Source of the DNA: Albibacterium bauzanense
GTDB taxonomy: Bacteria; Bacteroidota; Bacteroidia; Sphingobacteriales; Sphingobacteriaceae
Length of the DNA: 64,000 nucleotides
Assembly: GCF_004339765.1 (NCBI RefSeq)
Contig: NZ_SMGO01000001.1
Coordinates: forward strand, 186,001 to 250,000
Direction: 5' to 3'
The number at the start of each line of letters is the position of its first letter. Within the stretch, counting starts at the first letter, position 1. The position numbers and the translations under genes were made by a program. This document shows positions 29,723-38,045 of the stretch, one piece after another. The notes beneath the pieces were generated by a model that saw only the letters and a program-made list of their open reading frames with translations, searched no databases and was not told the origin of the DNA.

Positions 29723-30828
29723 TGGCTATGAAGATCGCTGTATTAACAAGCTCAAGAGCTGATTTTGGCATCTATTTACCTTTGTTGAATCGGTTAAAAA
29801 GCGACTCTTCCTTTCAATTGGAAATTATCGCTTTTGGAACACACCTTTCTAAATTTCATGGTTACACGGTCGATCAGATCAGAGAATCAGGTTTCACTAC
29901 TATTCATGAAATAACGTCCTTACTTACCAACGATGATGAAGTTGCTATAGCAACTTCGTTTGGATTAACCGTTTTAAAATTCGCGGATTTCTGGAATAAT
30001 AATCAGTATGATTGGGTTCTATGCTTGGGCGATCGCTATGAAATGGCTGCTGCCGTTCAAGCTGGAATTCCATTTCGTGTCCGTTTTGCTCATCTACATG
30101 GTGGTGAAACAACACTAGGTGCAATAGATAATATTTACCGCCATCAAATATCTTCAGCATCTCAACTTCATTTTCCTGCCACTGAAGATTTTGCAGAACG
30201 TATAAAGGCGATTACAGAAACTTCCGAAAACATATTTACGGTCGGCTCCTTATCCATTGATGAATTAGAAAGTATGGATATTCCTTCAGAAGGAGACTTT
30301 CGCAAAAAGTATCAAATTAATGATGAATTTGCATTGCTAACCTTTCATCCGGAAACCGTATCTCCTGAAAGAAATAATGAATATGCTCGCGAATTGCTTG
30401 ATGCTTTACTAAATATATCTGAAAAGATATCCTTGGTTATAACCATGCCTAATGCCGATACTTTCGGATCTATATTTCGTAGAACCCTAACCAAGTTAAA
30501 TGAGAAGAGGCTTACACAGGTAAAACTCATTGAAAATTTCGGAAAATTGAACTATTTTGCCGCAATGCGTTCCTGTAAATTCCTATTGGGCAATACCTCT
30601 AGCGGAATTATTGAAGCTGCTTCCTTTGGAAAATATGTAATTAATGTGGGCGATCGACAGAAGGGGAGAGCACAAAGTAAAAATGTAATTAACTGTCCCT
30701 TTGATAGCTTAAAAATTCAAAATGCAGTCAAAGAGGTCTCAAAATTACCTGCATTTACAGGAGAAAATATCTATAAGAAAAGCGGTACTGCTGATTCAAT
30801 TATAAAAATATTAAAACAATATAAATGA
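29722..30828 (+). CDS. legG: NeuC-family hydrolysing 2-epimerase, LegG type
   Basis: The 368-residue protein has the NeuC start 'KIAVLTSSRADFGIYLPLL', 'LHGGETTLGAIDNIYRHQIS' and 'GNTSSGIIEAASFGKYVINVGDRQKGR'. Members both epimerise C2 and remove the nucleotide, here giving 2,4-diacetamido-2,4,6-trideoxymannose for LegI. ATG 29722 overlaps the legI stop (TAATG); ATG 29728 is an equally possible start that matches the usual family N-terminus. It is followed by an ATGA overlap with the ptmE-like gene. Confidence 0.9.
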   Translation: MAMKIAVLTSSRADFGIYLPLLNRLKSDSSFQLEIIAFGTHLSKFHGYTVDQIRESGFTTIHEITSLLTNDDEVAIATSFGLTVLKFADFWNNNQYDWVLCLGDRYEMAAAVQAGIPFRVRFAHLHGGETTLGAIDNIYRHQISSASQLHFPATEDFAERIKAITETSENIFTVGSLSIDELESMDIPSEGDFRKKYQINDEFALLTFHPETVSPERNNEYARELLDALLNISEKISLVITMPNADTFGSIFRRTLTKLNEKRLTQVKLIENFGKLNYFAAMRSCKFLLGNTSSGIIEAASFGKYVINVGDRQKGRAQSKNVINCPFDSLKIQNAVKEVSKLPAFTGENIYKKSGTADSIIKILKQYK

Positions 30829-31874
30829 GTGATTTCGATAAACATATAATTTCCCAAAGTGAATCAGTAAGAGATGCCTTAAGTAAATTAGATGCATTAG
30901 CTTCGGATGCGATTTTATTTGTTGTTGATAATGAATTGCATTTGATTGGATCTTTAACAGATGGAGATTTGCGCAGAGGCTTTATTAAAGGGCTCGGCTT
31001 TGAAGATTCCTTACTTCAGTTTATTCAAAAGAATCCAATTTATATTACTCGTACAAATTATACTTTAGAACAATTAGAGGCCTATAAGGAGAAGCATTAT
31101 AAAATTATTCCAATTGTTGATACCGACAAAGTAATTATAGACGTTCTAAATTTTCGAATACAAAAAACGATTATTCCAGCAGATGGAGTATTAATGGCAG
31201 GAGGACAAGGTAAAAGGTTAAGACCTTTAACTGCAAATACTCCAAAACCGCTATTGAAAGTAGGAGATAAGCCCATTATTGAATATAATATAGATAGGTT
31301 GGTTCAATATGGGATTAGAAATATAAATTTAAGTATTAATTATTTAGGCGAACAGATAGAAAGCTACTTTGGCGATGGTGAGCGAAATAAGGCCAGAATA
31401 AGTTATGTATGTGAAAGTAAACCATTAGGTACGGTTGGTTCCATTCATCTTGTTGAAAGCTTTGAGCACGATGATATATTGATCATGAACAGTGATCTGT
31501 TGACCAATATTGATTTTGCAGATTTCTATGTAACCTTCAAAAATTCAGGAGCCGATATGGCTGTAGCCGCAACTTCATATCATGTTGATGTTCCTTATGC
31601 CGTATTAGAGGTTGATGGCAAGAACCTGGCAACTTCATTAAAAGAAAAGCCACGTTATACTTATTATTCAAACGCTGGAATTTATTTTATAAAGAAATCT
31701 CTTTTAGAGATGATTCCTAAGAATGATTATTTTGATATAACCGATTTAATGGAGGCTGTATTAGCACAAAATAAAACCATCATAACCTATCCCATTACAG
31801 GATATTGGCTAGATATTGGCAAGCATGAGGATTTTCAAAAGGCTCAAGAAGACATTAAACATATAAAATTTTAA
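30825..31874 (+). CDS. ptmE: CBS-domain nucleotidyltransferase, PtmE type
   Basis: The 349-residue protein joins an N-terminal pair of CBS repeats (about 1-110) to a sugar-1-phosphate nucleotidyltransferase domain ('VLMAGGQGKRLRPLTANTPKPLL' near residue 125, 'MNSDLLTNIDF', 'GYWLDIGKHEDFQKAQ'). PtmE of Campylobacter jejuni, a glucosamine-1-phosphate guanylyltransferase, has this layout and lies in the legionaminic acid locus. The gene here sits between legG and legF, so a GDP-sugar route is likely. The CBS pair suggests allosteric control by a nucleotide. Confidence 0.85.
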   Translation: MSDFDKHIISQSESVRDALSKLDALASDAILFVVDNELHLIGSLTDGDLRRGFIKGLGFEDSLLQFIQKNPIYITRTNYTLEQLEAYKEKHYKIIPIVDTDKVIIDVLNFRIQKTIIPADGVLMAGGQGKRLRPLTANTPKPLLKVGDKPIIEYNIDRLVQYGIRNINLSINYLGEQIESYFGDGERNKARISYVCESKPLGTVGSIHLVESFEHDDILIMNSDLLTNIDFADFYVTFKNSGADMAVAATSYHVDVPYAVLEVDGKNLATSLKEKPRYTYYSNAGIYFIKKSLLEMIPKNDYFDITDLMEAVLAQNKTIITYPITGYWLDIGKHEDFQKAQEDIKHIKF

Positions 31875-31898
31875 TCTTCCTGTTTTAAATATAATTGA

Positions 31899-32588
31899 AT
31901 GTTAGCAATAATTCCTGCAAGATCGGGTTCTAAAGGTTTACCAAACAAAAACATAAAACCATTATTGGGCAAACCATTAATCAATTATGCAATTGAAGCC
32001 GCCTTAAAATGCCCTCAAATTACAGATGTTTTAGTTTCAACCGATAGTGAAGAAATAGCAAATGTTGCAAGAGAGGCAGGAGCTTGGGTTCCTGAATTAA
32101 GGCCAGATAGCCTTGCCGGAGATAAATCATCCTCATTGGATGTTATTATCCATACATTAAATTATCTGAAAGAGCATTATTCAAAAGAATACGAGGCAAT
32201 CGTTTTTTTACAACCAACAAGCCCATTAAGGGAATCAGACGATATTAATGCGGCAATCAATCTTTATCAAGAAAAAGAAGCAGATTCTGTTATCAGCTAT
32301 ACACAAGAAGCCCATCCAATTTTCTGGCATAAATATATTAATGAGAATGGTACAATAAGTGATCTCTTCGAAGGGAAAGACTTATTTAATCGACAAGAAT
32401 ATCAGCAAACCTATTTTCCCAATGGTTCCATTTATGTTGTTAAAACTAAGTTAATTCTAGAGGAACGTAAGTTTTATACACCTAAAACCTATGCCTACAT
32501 CATGCCTAAAAACAAATCGGTAGATATTGATGATATCGATGATTTTCAATATGCCGAGTACCTGTTAAAGACCAAAATCAACCCATAG
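31899..32588 (+). CDS. legF: CMP-nonulosonate cytidylyltransferase, LegF type
   Basis: The 229-residue acylneuraminate cytidylyltransferase family protein has 'IIPARSGSKGLPNKNIKPLLGKPLINY' (split by normal family spacing), 'VSTDSEEIANVA', 'LQPTSPLRESDDI' and the closing 'DIDDIDDFQYAE' acidic motif. It activates the nonulosonic acid with CTP to CMP-Leg, the donor for the final transfer. It closes the legionaminic run and is followed after one base by the flippase gene. Confidence 0.92.
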   Translation: MLAIIPARSGSKGLPNKNIKPLLGKPLINYAIEAALKCPQITDVLVSTDSEEIANVAREAGAWVPELRPDSLAGDKSSSLDVIIHTLNYLKEHYSKEYEAIVFLQPTSPLRESDDINAAINLYQEKEADSVISYTQEAHPIFWHKYINENGTISDLFEGKDLFNRQEYQQTYFPNGSIYVVKTKLILEERKFYTPKTYAYIMPKNKSVDIDDIDDFQYAEYLLKTKINP

Positions 32589-32589
32589 A

Positions 32590-33981
32590 ATGCTTAAGAA
32601 GCTTTTCTCACATACCGCAATATATGGGTTAGCTCCTCAAATCCCTCGGATTGTCAGTATTTTTACACTGCCAATCATAACCAAATATTTAACCGAAATT
32701 GATTTTGGTATATATGGAGTCATTACCGCCGTTGCCGGAGGCGTAGCTGTGTTAGGGAATTTAGGGCTTAATGTTATACTTTCAAATAGTTTCTTTAAGA
32801 ATCCCGGTCAATATAAATGGGGCTGGAGACAGATCTATGGTTTCCTGATGTTATGGAATTACCCGTTTGCCATACTGCTGGGCATTCTTTTATATTTCTT
32901 TATTCCGGTTGAAGCAAGCGAAAATGCTTTATATATCATTCTGTTGAATGTATTGCCGGTTGTTTTTTTCGGGCCTACCATGGTGCTGGGTAATATGTAT
33001 TATCAGTTAAAACAACAACCGACACAAATTGCAGTCCGCTCAATAATTGCCGGTATTTTGGGTATTGTGTTAAACGTATATTTCATTGCTGTATTAAAAC
33101 TGGGCTATATGGGCTGGTTTTTGTCTGGTTGTATATCAACTATGCTTGTTCAGGTATCTTATTGGTGGCCATTGAATAAAAAGCTTGGAATTAAACCCAT
33201 CTTCAATTTTAAATGGCGATATATCCGTAATTCTTTAAAAATTGCACTTCCAACAGTTCCTCATTATTATTCTTCCTATCTGTTAGATATATCCGATAGG
33301 GCAGTCATGAAAATCGTGGGAGTAAACACAGGAGATATTGGAAAGTATAATGCTGCCTATACCGTTGCCAACATTGTTCAAAAAATTGGGGTCGCTGCAG
33401 GAAAGGCAGTTAGTCCAATGCTATACCAAACCTATAAGGACAATGATGAATACTCAGCCAGAAAATTGATCTTTATTTTGCAAATCATTTTTCTTTGCAT
33501 GACTTTCATTTTATCAATCTGGCTTAAAGAAATCTTCATGTTTCTGATCAAAAATGAAGAGTTAGCTCAAGTCTATCCATTAGGTATTATTATTATTATG
33601 GCTTACAACTATAGGCCCATGTATTTAGGAGCAAATAACAGATTGTTTTATCATGAGAAAACAAAAGTTCTATTGAAAGTAACCTTTATTGCCGGATTCA
33701 TGAATCTACTTTTGAATCTCGCTTTAATTAAATACTTTGGCTATCAGGTTGCAGCCTATACAACTTTTGCGGCGCTGATGTATATGGGCTATGCAGGCTA
33801 TTTTCTTAAAGATTACAAACAAACAGAAACTCTTAATTACTATCCGCTACTTTGGTTGTTTTTAACTATTTTGTTAACTGTAATAAGTTGCTATTTTGTT
33901 GAGGTCAATTATATATTCAAGATTGCAATAACAGTATTACTACTACTATTAAGCGTTATTTTATTAAAAAGATATCGATAG
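32590..33981 (+). CDS. wzx: Wzx-type polysaccharide flippase (MATE/MOP superfamily)
   Basis: The 463-residue integral membrane protein has about twelve to fourteen hydrophobic helices and an N-terminus 'YGLAPQIPRIVSIFTLPIITKYLT' typical of Wzx/PST exporters. 'DISDRAVMKIVGVNTGDIGKYNAAYTVANI' is the conserved mid-protein motif of the family. It would flip the undecaprenyl-linked repeat unit to the periplasmic face for Wzy. It is the only Wzx in the window, so it probably serves the whole locus. Confidence 0.9.
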   Translation: MLKKLFSHTAIYGLAPQIPRIVSIFTLPIITKYLTEIDFGIYGVITAVAGGVAVLGNLGLNVILSNSFFKNPGQYKWGWRQIYGFLMLWNYPFAILLGILLYFFIPVEASENALYIILLNVLPVVFFGPTMVLGNMYYQLKQQPTQIAVRSIIAGILGIVLNVYFIAVLKLGYMGWFLSGCISTMLVQVSYWWPLNKKLGIKPIFNFKWRYIRNSLKIALPTVPHYYSSYLLDISDRAVMKIVGVNTGDIGKYNAAYTVANIVQKIGVAAGKAVSPMLYQTYKDNDEYSARKLIFILQIIFLCMTFILSIWLKEIFMFLIKNEELAQVYPLGIIIIMAYNYRPMYLGANNRLFYHEKTKVLLKVTFIAGFMNLLLNLALIKYFGYQVAAYTTFAALMYMGYAGYFLKDYKQTETLNYYPLLWLFLTILLTVISCYFVEVNYIFKIAITVLLLLLSVILLKRYR

Positions 33982-33982
33982 G

Positions 33983-35347
33983 ATGACAAGAAAAGAAGTG
34001 CTCTTATTATTGGCGTATTTAGAGAAAACCTTTCCTGTTTGGGATTGGAGATATGGAAGTATAGAGATATGGCCGCTAATTAAAAGGGATATCTTCTTTA
34101 TATTTTTTAATCAGAAAGAAAAGAAACAGTCTCCAACTGAATCAAAGTCAAGTAGAACACTCATCAGAATCTATAATATATGTAATTCTCTTTTATATTT
34201 CCTGAAGATCAAGTTCCGAAAGAAAGGAAAGGTTGCTACGTTTTACTGCGGGTCAGCTGCTCATCGAGTTGACTTTCAATCAAATTTTATTAACAGATAT
34301 TTCTTCCCATATATACAGAACTTAAAGGAGACAGAGTATATTCAATATGAATATGGCCCCGTTCTTAAAAACAAGAACTATAAGAATGAAAAATCAATAG
34401 TATATGCAAGTGAGCTGTATACAATCTTTAATCTATTTAGAAGGTTCAAGAGCCAACCAAATTTAAACCTTTTTAAGTGGGATGAATTTCATTCTTGTAT
34501 ACTAGAACGCTCTGGTCTAGACCTAAATACCTATTATAAAAGATTACCTGTGCGCTTAGAATCTTTAATGGTATACGCAGATATTTCATCTTTCCTGATT
34601 AAAAAGTATCAGCCGAAGGAAGTAATAGGTTTATGTTATTATAATAATAGCATGTTTGCCATGCACTATATGGCCAATAAAATGGGGATTGAAAATTTAG
34701 ATGTTCAACATGGCGGACAAGGAAGCTTACATTCCATGTATACCTTCACTAATCTTCCTAAGGGCGGATCCAATATGATACCCAAAACCTTTTGGTGCTG
34801 GGATCAGGTTTCAGCAAATCATATATTATCATGGTTAGGTTCTCAAAATTATCATCATGTAGAAGTGAATGGAAATCCATGGATCGAATTCCAATTAAAG
34901 AAGTTTTCTAGTCAAGATGATCTTTCAAAGCAGAAAATCATCTTATATACCTTACAAGAAAAGGAACTGGAAGAATATATCCTACAAGCAATTAAATTAA
35001 CACCAAAAGAATTTGTCTGGTGGATCAGACTTCATCCCCGAATGTTAGATGCTCAAGCTATTATTGAAAGTCAATTGGAAAATATTGGCTGTAAAGATAA
35101 AGTTGAGATATCAAAAGCAACTAATTATCCTCTTCCGGTTCTATTAGAAAAAAGCTATGTTCATCTGTCAAAATTCTCCGGTTCTATTATAGAAGCTGTA
35201 CTTGTAAATACACCTAATATAATAATTGATGAAGTCGGTTTAGAGATATATAAAGATTATGTAGATAATCAGGATGCTTCCGTAGTTTTAACAAAGAACG
35301 CAGACGATTTACTTAAAAGCATTCTGGAAATTGAGGGTAATATTTAA
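33983..35347 (+). CDS. Uncharacterised GT-B-like protein, candidate nonulosonic acid transferase
   Basis: I do not recognise a named family for this 454-residue protein. It has no membrane anchor. Visible motifs are 'LDVQHGGQGSLHSMY' in the middle, 'WWIRLHPRM' (an HP pair) and 'VHLSKFSGSIIEAVLVNTPNIII' near the end. This order (H-G loop, HP motif, Ser plus downstream Glu) is that of GT-B enzymes such as bacterial sialyltransferases and CDP-glycerol transferases. It directly follows legF and wzx, so transfer of legionaminic acid from its CMP donor is a reasonable guess. A related polymer-modifying transferase is the alternative. Confidence 0.5.
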   Translation: MTRKEVLLLLAYLEKTFPVWDWRYGSIEIWPLIKRDIFFIFFNQKEKKQSPTESKSSRTLIRIYNICNSLLYFLKIKFRKKGKVATFYCGSAAHRVDFQSNFINRYFFPYIQNLKETEYIQYEYGPVLKNKNYKNEKSIVYASELYTIFNLFRRFKSQPNLNLFKWDEFHSCILERSGLDLNTYYKRLPVRLESLMVYADISSFLIKKYQPKEVIGLCYYNNSMFAMHYMANKMGIENLDVQHGGQGSLHSMYTFTNLPKGGSNMIPKTFWCWDQVSANHILSWLGSQNYHHVEVNGNPWIEFQLKKFSSQDDLSKQKIILYTLQEKELEEYILQAIKLTPKEFVWWIRLHPRMLDAQAIIESQLENIGCKDKVEISKATNYPLPVLLEKSYVHLSKFSGSIIEAVLVNTPNIIIDEVGLEIYKDYVDNQDASVVLTKNADDLLKSILEIEGNI

Positions 35348-35374
35348 TAATTGTAAAATGATACCTATACAAAT

Positions 35375-36043
35375 ATGCTAAAGAAATTAATTGTATATAC
35401 ACTGAAGGCTCTAAACTTAAAGAGGTTATTTCTTGATCAAAATGAAATTGATAGAGCGGTAGTTATTGATCCCAGATCAATCGTTAAGGGATGCCATATA
35501 CGTGGTACTGTAAATATTGGTAGAAAGAGTAAGATCATGTACACTGATATAATTGGAGATGTTAAAATAGGTAAATATACTTCACTTTGGGGACCGAATA
35601 TTTTTATACGTTCAGCATTACACCCGATTTCTATTGGTAATTTTTGCTCAATCGCAAGAAATGTAACAATCCAGGAATATAATCATGATTACAAAAGATT
35701 TAGCACTTATTTTATGGAGCAAAATTTTTTACAAAATGGAAGCTATAAGAATGAAGTCGTTTCAAAAGGAGCTATAACAATTGAGCATGATGTTTGGATA
35801 GGAGTAAATTGTGCTATTTTGAGTGGATCTCATATATCTACAGGTGCTATTATCGGAGCCGGGAGTACCGTTAGTGGTTATATTCCACCCTATGCAATAG
35901 CCGTTGGCTCACCAGCTAAAGTAATTAAATACCGATTTGAAGAATCTGTTATCGAAGCCTTGCTCAAAACTCAATGGTGGGAATGGGAGGATGATAAATT
36001 AAAAGATAACCTGGATATCTTAAATAATATAAACAATAATTGA
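35375..36043 (+). CDS. CatB-like hexapeptide acetyltransferase
   Basis: The 222-residue protein has LbH repeats ('GRKSKIMYTDIIGDVKIGKY', 'EHDVWIGVNCAILSGSHI'), the likely active-site His in 'EYNHDYKRF' and the end 'VGSPAKVIKYRF', like CatB/VatD xenobiotic and sugar acetyltransferases. It probably O- or N-acetylates a sugar of this polymer. No GNAT-type LegH lies in the leg run, so this protein is one possible candidate for that N-acetylation, although its family favours O-acetylation. Confidence 0.8.
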   Translation: MLKKLIVYTLKALNLKRLFLDQNEIDRAVVIDPRSIVKGCHIRGTVNIGRKSKIMYTDIIGDVKIGKYTSLWGPNIFIRSALHPISIGNFCSIARNVTIQEYNHDYKRFSTYFMEQNFLQNGSYKNEVVSKGAITIEHDVWIGVNCAILSGSHISTGAIIGAGSTVSGYIPPYAIAVGSPAKVIKYRFEESVIEALLKTQWWEWEDDKLKDNLDILNNINNN

Positions 36044-36078
36044 TTATTGCATTATTTACCAATTAGCTATTGATAATT

Positions 36079-37974
36079 ATGTTCAAGAAATTATACCAAA
36101 ATTTTAGCCGACTCTACGATAAGCAAATCGACGCAAAAGGTTTAGCTCTATTCAGAATAGCCTTTGCACTGGTTTTGCTCGGAGAAGTAATACAGCTCTA
36201 TTATTTCAGGCATTTAACCTTTGATAAAATTCCCTATGTAGTTCCCGGCGAAATAGAAATGTGGCCGGTTCTCTTATTTTGGATGGGTGCCTTGATATTT
36301 GTAATCTTAGGGTTATTTACCAGAACAGCAGCCATTATAAATTATATTTTAACAGTAGTTGTTGTTGGTACTATCTCGTCTTTTGAATATCACATGTTTT
36401 ATTCATACCTAATCATCAGCTTTCTGTTTATGTTCTTGCCTTTATCCAAAACATTTTCGCTTGATCGCTTAATTTTAAAACTAAAATATTCAAATACCCG
36501 CTTTCGATACAATCCACCACAAACAGTTTCTGTATTGGCATATTATCTCCCTCTTCTGATGGGAATAGGTTTTGTCTATTTTGATTCATTATTTTTCAAG
36601 TATACATCTCACCTTTGGTTAAACGGTTTGGGAATGTGGTTACCTGCATCTATGCCTCAAGCGGTCTTATTTGATATAAGCTTCCTCTTAAATATTAAGT
36701 TTTTAGTAATAGCTCTCGGCTACATTACTTTAATCTTTGAAACTATTTTTCTGTTTACATTCTGGAAAAAAAAATGGCGGATTCCTGTATTAATTGTAGG
36801 TATTGGTCTGCATATTGGCATATTAATTTGCTTTCCAATACCCTTTTTTGCATTAGGAGTAATTGTTCTTTATTTATTAATGATTCCTGTTAGTTTCTGG
36901 GAGAAGATCTTTAATAGAAATAAAGAAGCAAAAAAGAGACTCCAATTTTACTATGATGGAGAATGCCCATTATGTAACCGAACCCGTATAGTCATCAATC
37001 ATTTTGATTCACGTAATAGCATTGAGTTTTTGACCGTACAGGAAAACGCCAAAAAACAAGCAGCATTAGCCAATATATCCATGGATAAGCTCCTGGATGA
37101 TATTCATTCTGTAAATAATAAAGGAAAAGTTTTCGTTGGTTTTGACACCTATATCCAGGTTTTTAATGCTATCTGGTATTTAAAACCCTTATCTTGGATT
37201 TTACAGATACCAGGAATATACCATCTAGGAACAAAAACTTATAAATACATTGCAAGCAACCGCACAACAGAACGATGTACAGAAGATAACTGTGGCTATG
37301 TGTTGCCTGAATTACCAGCGAATGATGCTCGTTTTAAAATCCTAACTAATTATTCGATGAGAGACCTAAAGATTGGTTCTATTTATTTAGGTTTAATAAT
37401 ATTAACATTACTTCAAATTTGTGTTACTTACAACTCGCCACTTATATTTCAGACTTATAATAGATTAGGCATCTCAGATTCTAGAATAATTAGACTTTCA
37501 AAGCAAATCACTACAAGTGTATTTGTTCCAGCAAAGACATTCTTTGGGATTACTCACCATGCAGTTTTTATGGATAGCCATTTTAAAGGATATAATCATT
37601 CAATTGCCGTTTTGTATAAAACACCCGATGGTAATGAAGCTTGGTTACCATTTACTGGCCCTGACGGTATACCAGGTAATTATTTATTCGGTCCTAATTG
37701 GATTAAATGGACATTTAGAACCAATTCACCACTTGTAAATCAAAGTCTATTACAAACAAGTATTCGTGATTTCACAGCTTTCTGGGCACATAAAAATGGT
37801 ATTAACCTAGACGATGCTGAATTTTTAATAAAAGTCAAGAAAAACGAAGACCCTACGGAATGGGAATATGACTTCTTGCATAAACAACTGGCCAATCCTT
37901 GGTTAGATGGAGGGACTGTTCAGTGGAGAAACAAAGAATTCTCCTCCGATATTAAGAACATAGAAGAATTATAA
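36079..37974 (+). CDS. HTTM domain plus DCC1-like thiol-disulfide oxidoreductase fusion membrane protein
   Basis: I use ATG 36079; TTG at 36070 is in frame. The protein (about 631 residues) starts with an HTTM region (about 1-280, eight or so membrane helices, start 'DAKGLALFRIAFALVLLGE'), as found in vitamin-K gamma-carboxylase-like proteins. A DCC/DUF393 domain follows with 'FYYDGECPLCN', a CxxC motif near residues 295-298. Another membrane helix lies near 430-455, and a soluble C-terminal domain closes the protein. HTTM-DCC proteins occur in many Bacteroidota, but their substrate is unknown. A membrane redox or modification role is inferred. Its last 14 codons are duplicated downstream of the next gene. 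Confidence 0.78.
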   Translation: MFKKLYQNFSRLYDKQIDAKGLALFRIAFALVLLGEVIQLYYFRHLTFDKIPYVVPGEIEMWPVLLFWMGALIFVILGLFTRTAAIINYILTVVVVGTISSFEYHMFYSYLIISFLFMFLPLSKTFSLDRLILKLKYSNTRFRYNPPQTVSVLAYYLPLLMGIGFVYFDSLFFKYTSHLWLNGLGMWLPASMPQAVLFDISFLLNIKFLVIALGYITLIFETIFLFTFWKKKWRIPVLIVGIGLHIGILICFPIPFFALGVIVLYLLMIPVSFWEKIFNRNKEAKKRLQFYYDGECPLCNRTRIVINHFDSRNSIEFLTVQENAKKQAALANISMDKLLDDIHSVNNKGKVFVGFDTYIQVFNAIWYLKPLSWILQIPGIYHLGTKTYKYIASNRTTERCTEDNCGYVLPELPANDARFKILTNYSMRDLKIGSIYLGLIILTLLQICVTYNSPLIFQTYNRLGISDSRIIRLSKQITTSVFVPAKTFFGITHHAVFMDSHFKGYNHSIAVLYKTPDGNEAWLPFTGPDGIPGNYLFGPNWIKWTFRTNSPLVNQSLLQTSIRDFTAFWAHKNGINLDDAEFLIKVKKNEDPTEWEYDFLHKQLANPWLDGGTVQWRNKEFSSDIKNIEEL

Positions 37975-37983
37975 AAACTGAAC
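37929..37983 (+). repeat. 55-bp direct repeat, copy 1 (native 3' end of the HTTM-DCC gene)
   Basis: It matches 39811-39865 at 51 of 55 positions. It covers the last 14 codons and stop of the HTTM-DCC gene plus 9 bases. Both differences inside the coding part are synonymous (AAC/AAT, TCC/TCT). Confidence 0.95.
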
Positions 37984-38045
37984 TAGATAGTGTCAATTCT
38001 TAGAGATATACAACAGGAATATCAGATTATTAATAGTGTATAGTT

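Noticed and set aside
37975-38045. Insertion-sequence end or target duplication as explanation of the 55-bp repeats
   Set aside because: No transposase or terminal inverted repeat is present, and the repeats carry synonymous differences over 55 bases, which is too long and too diverged for a simple target duplication.
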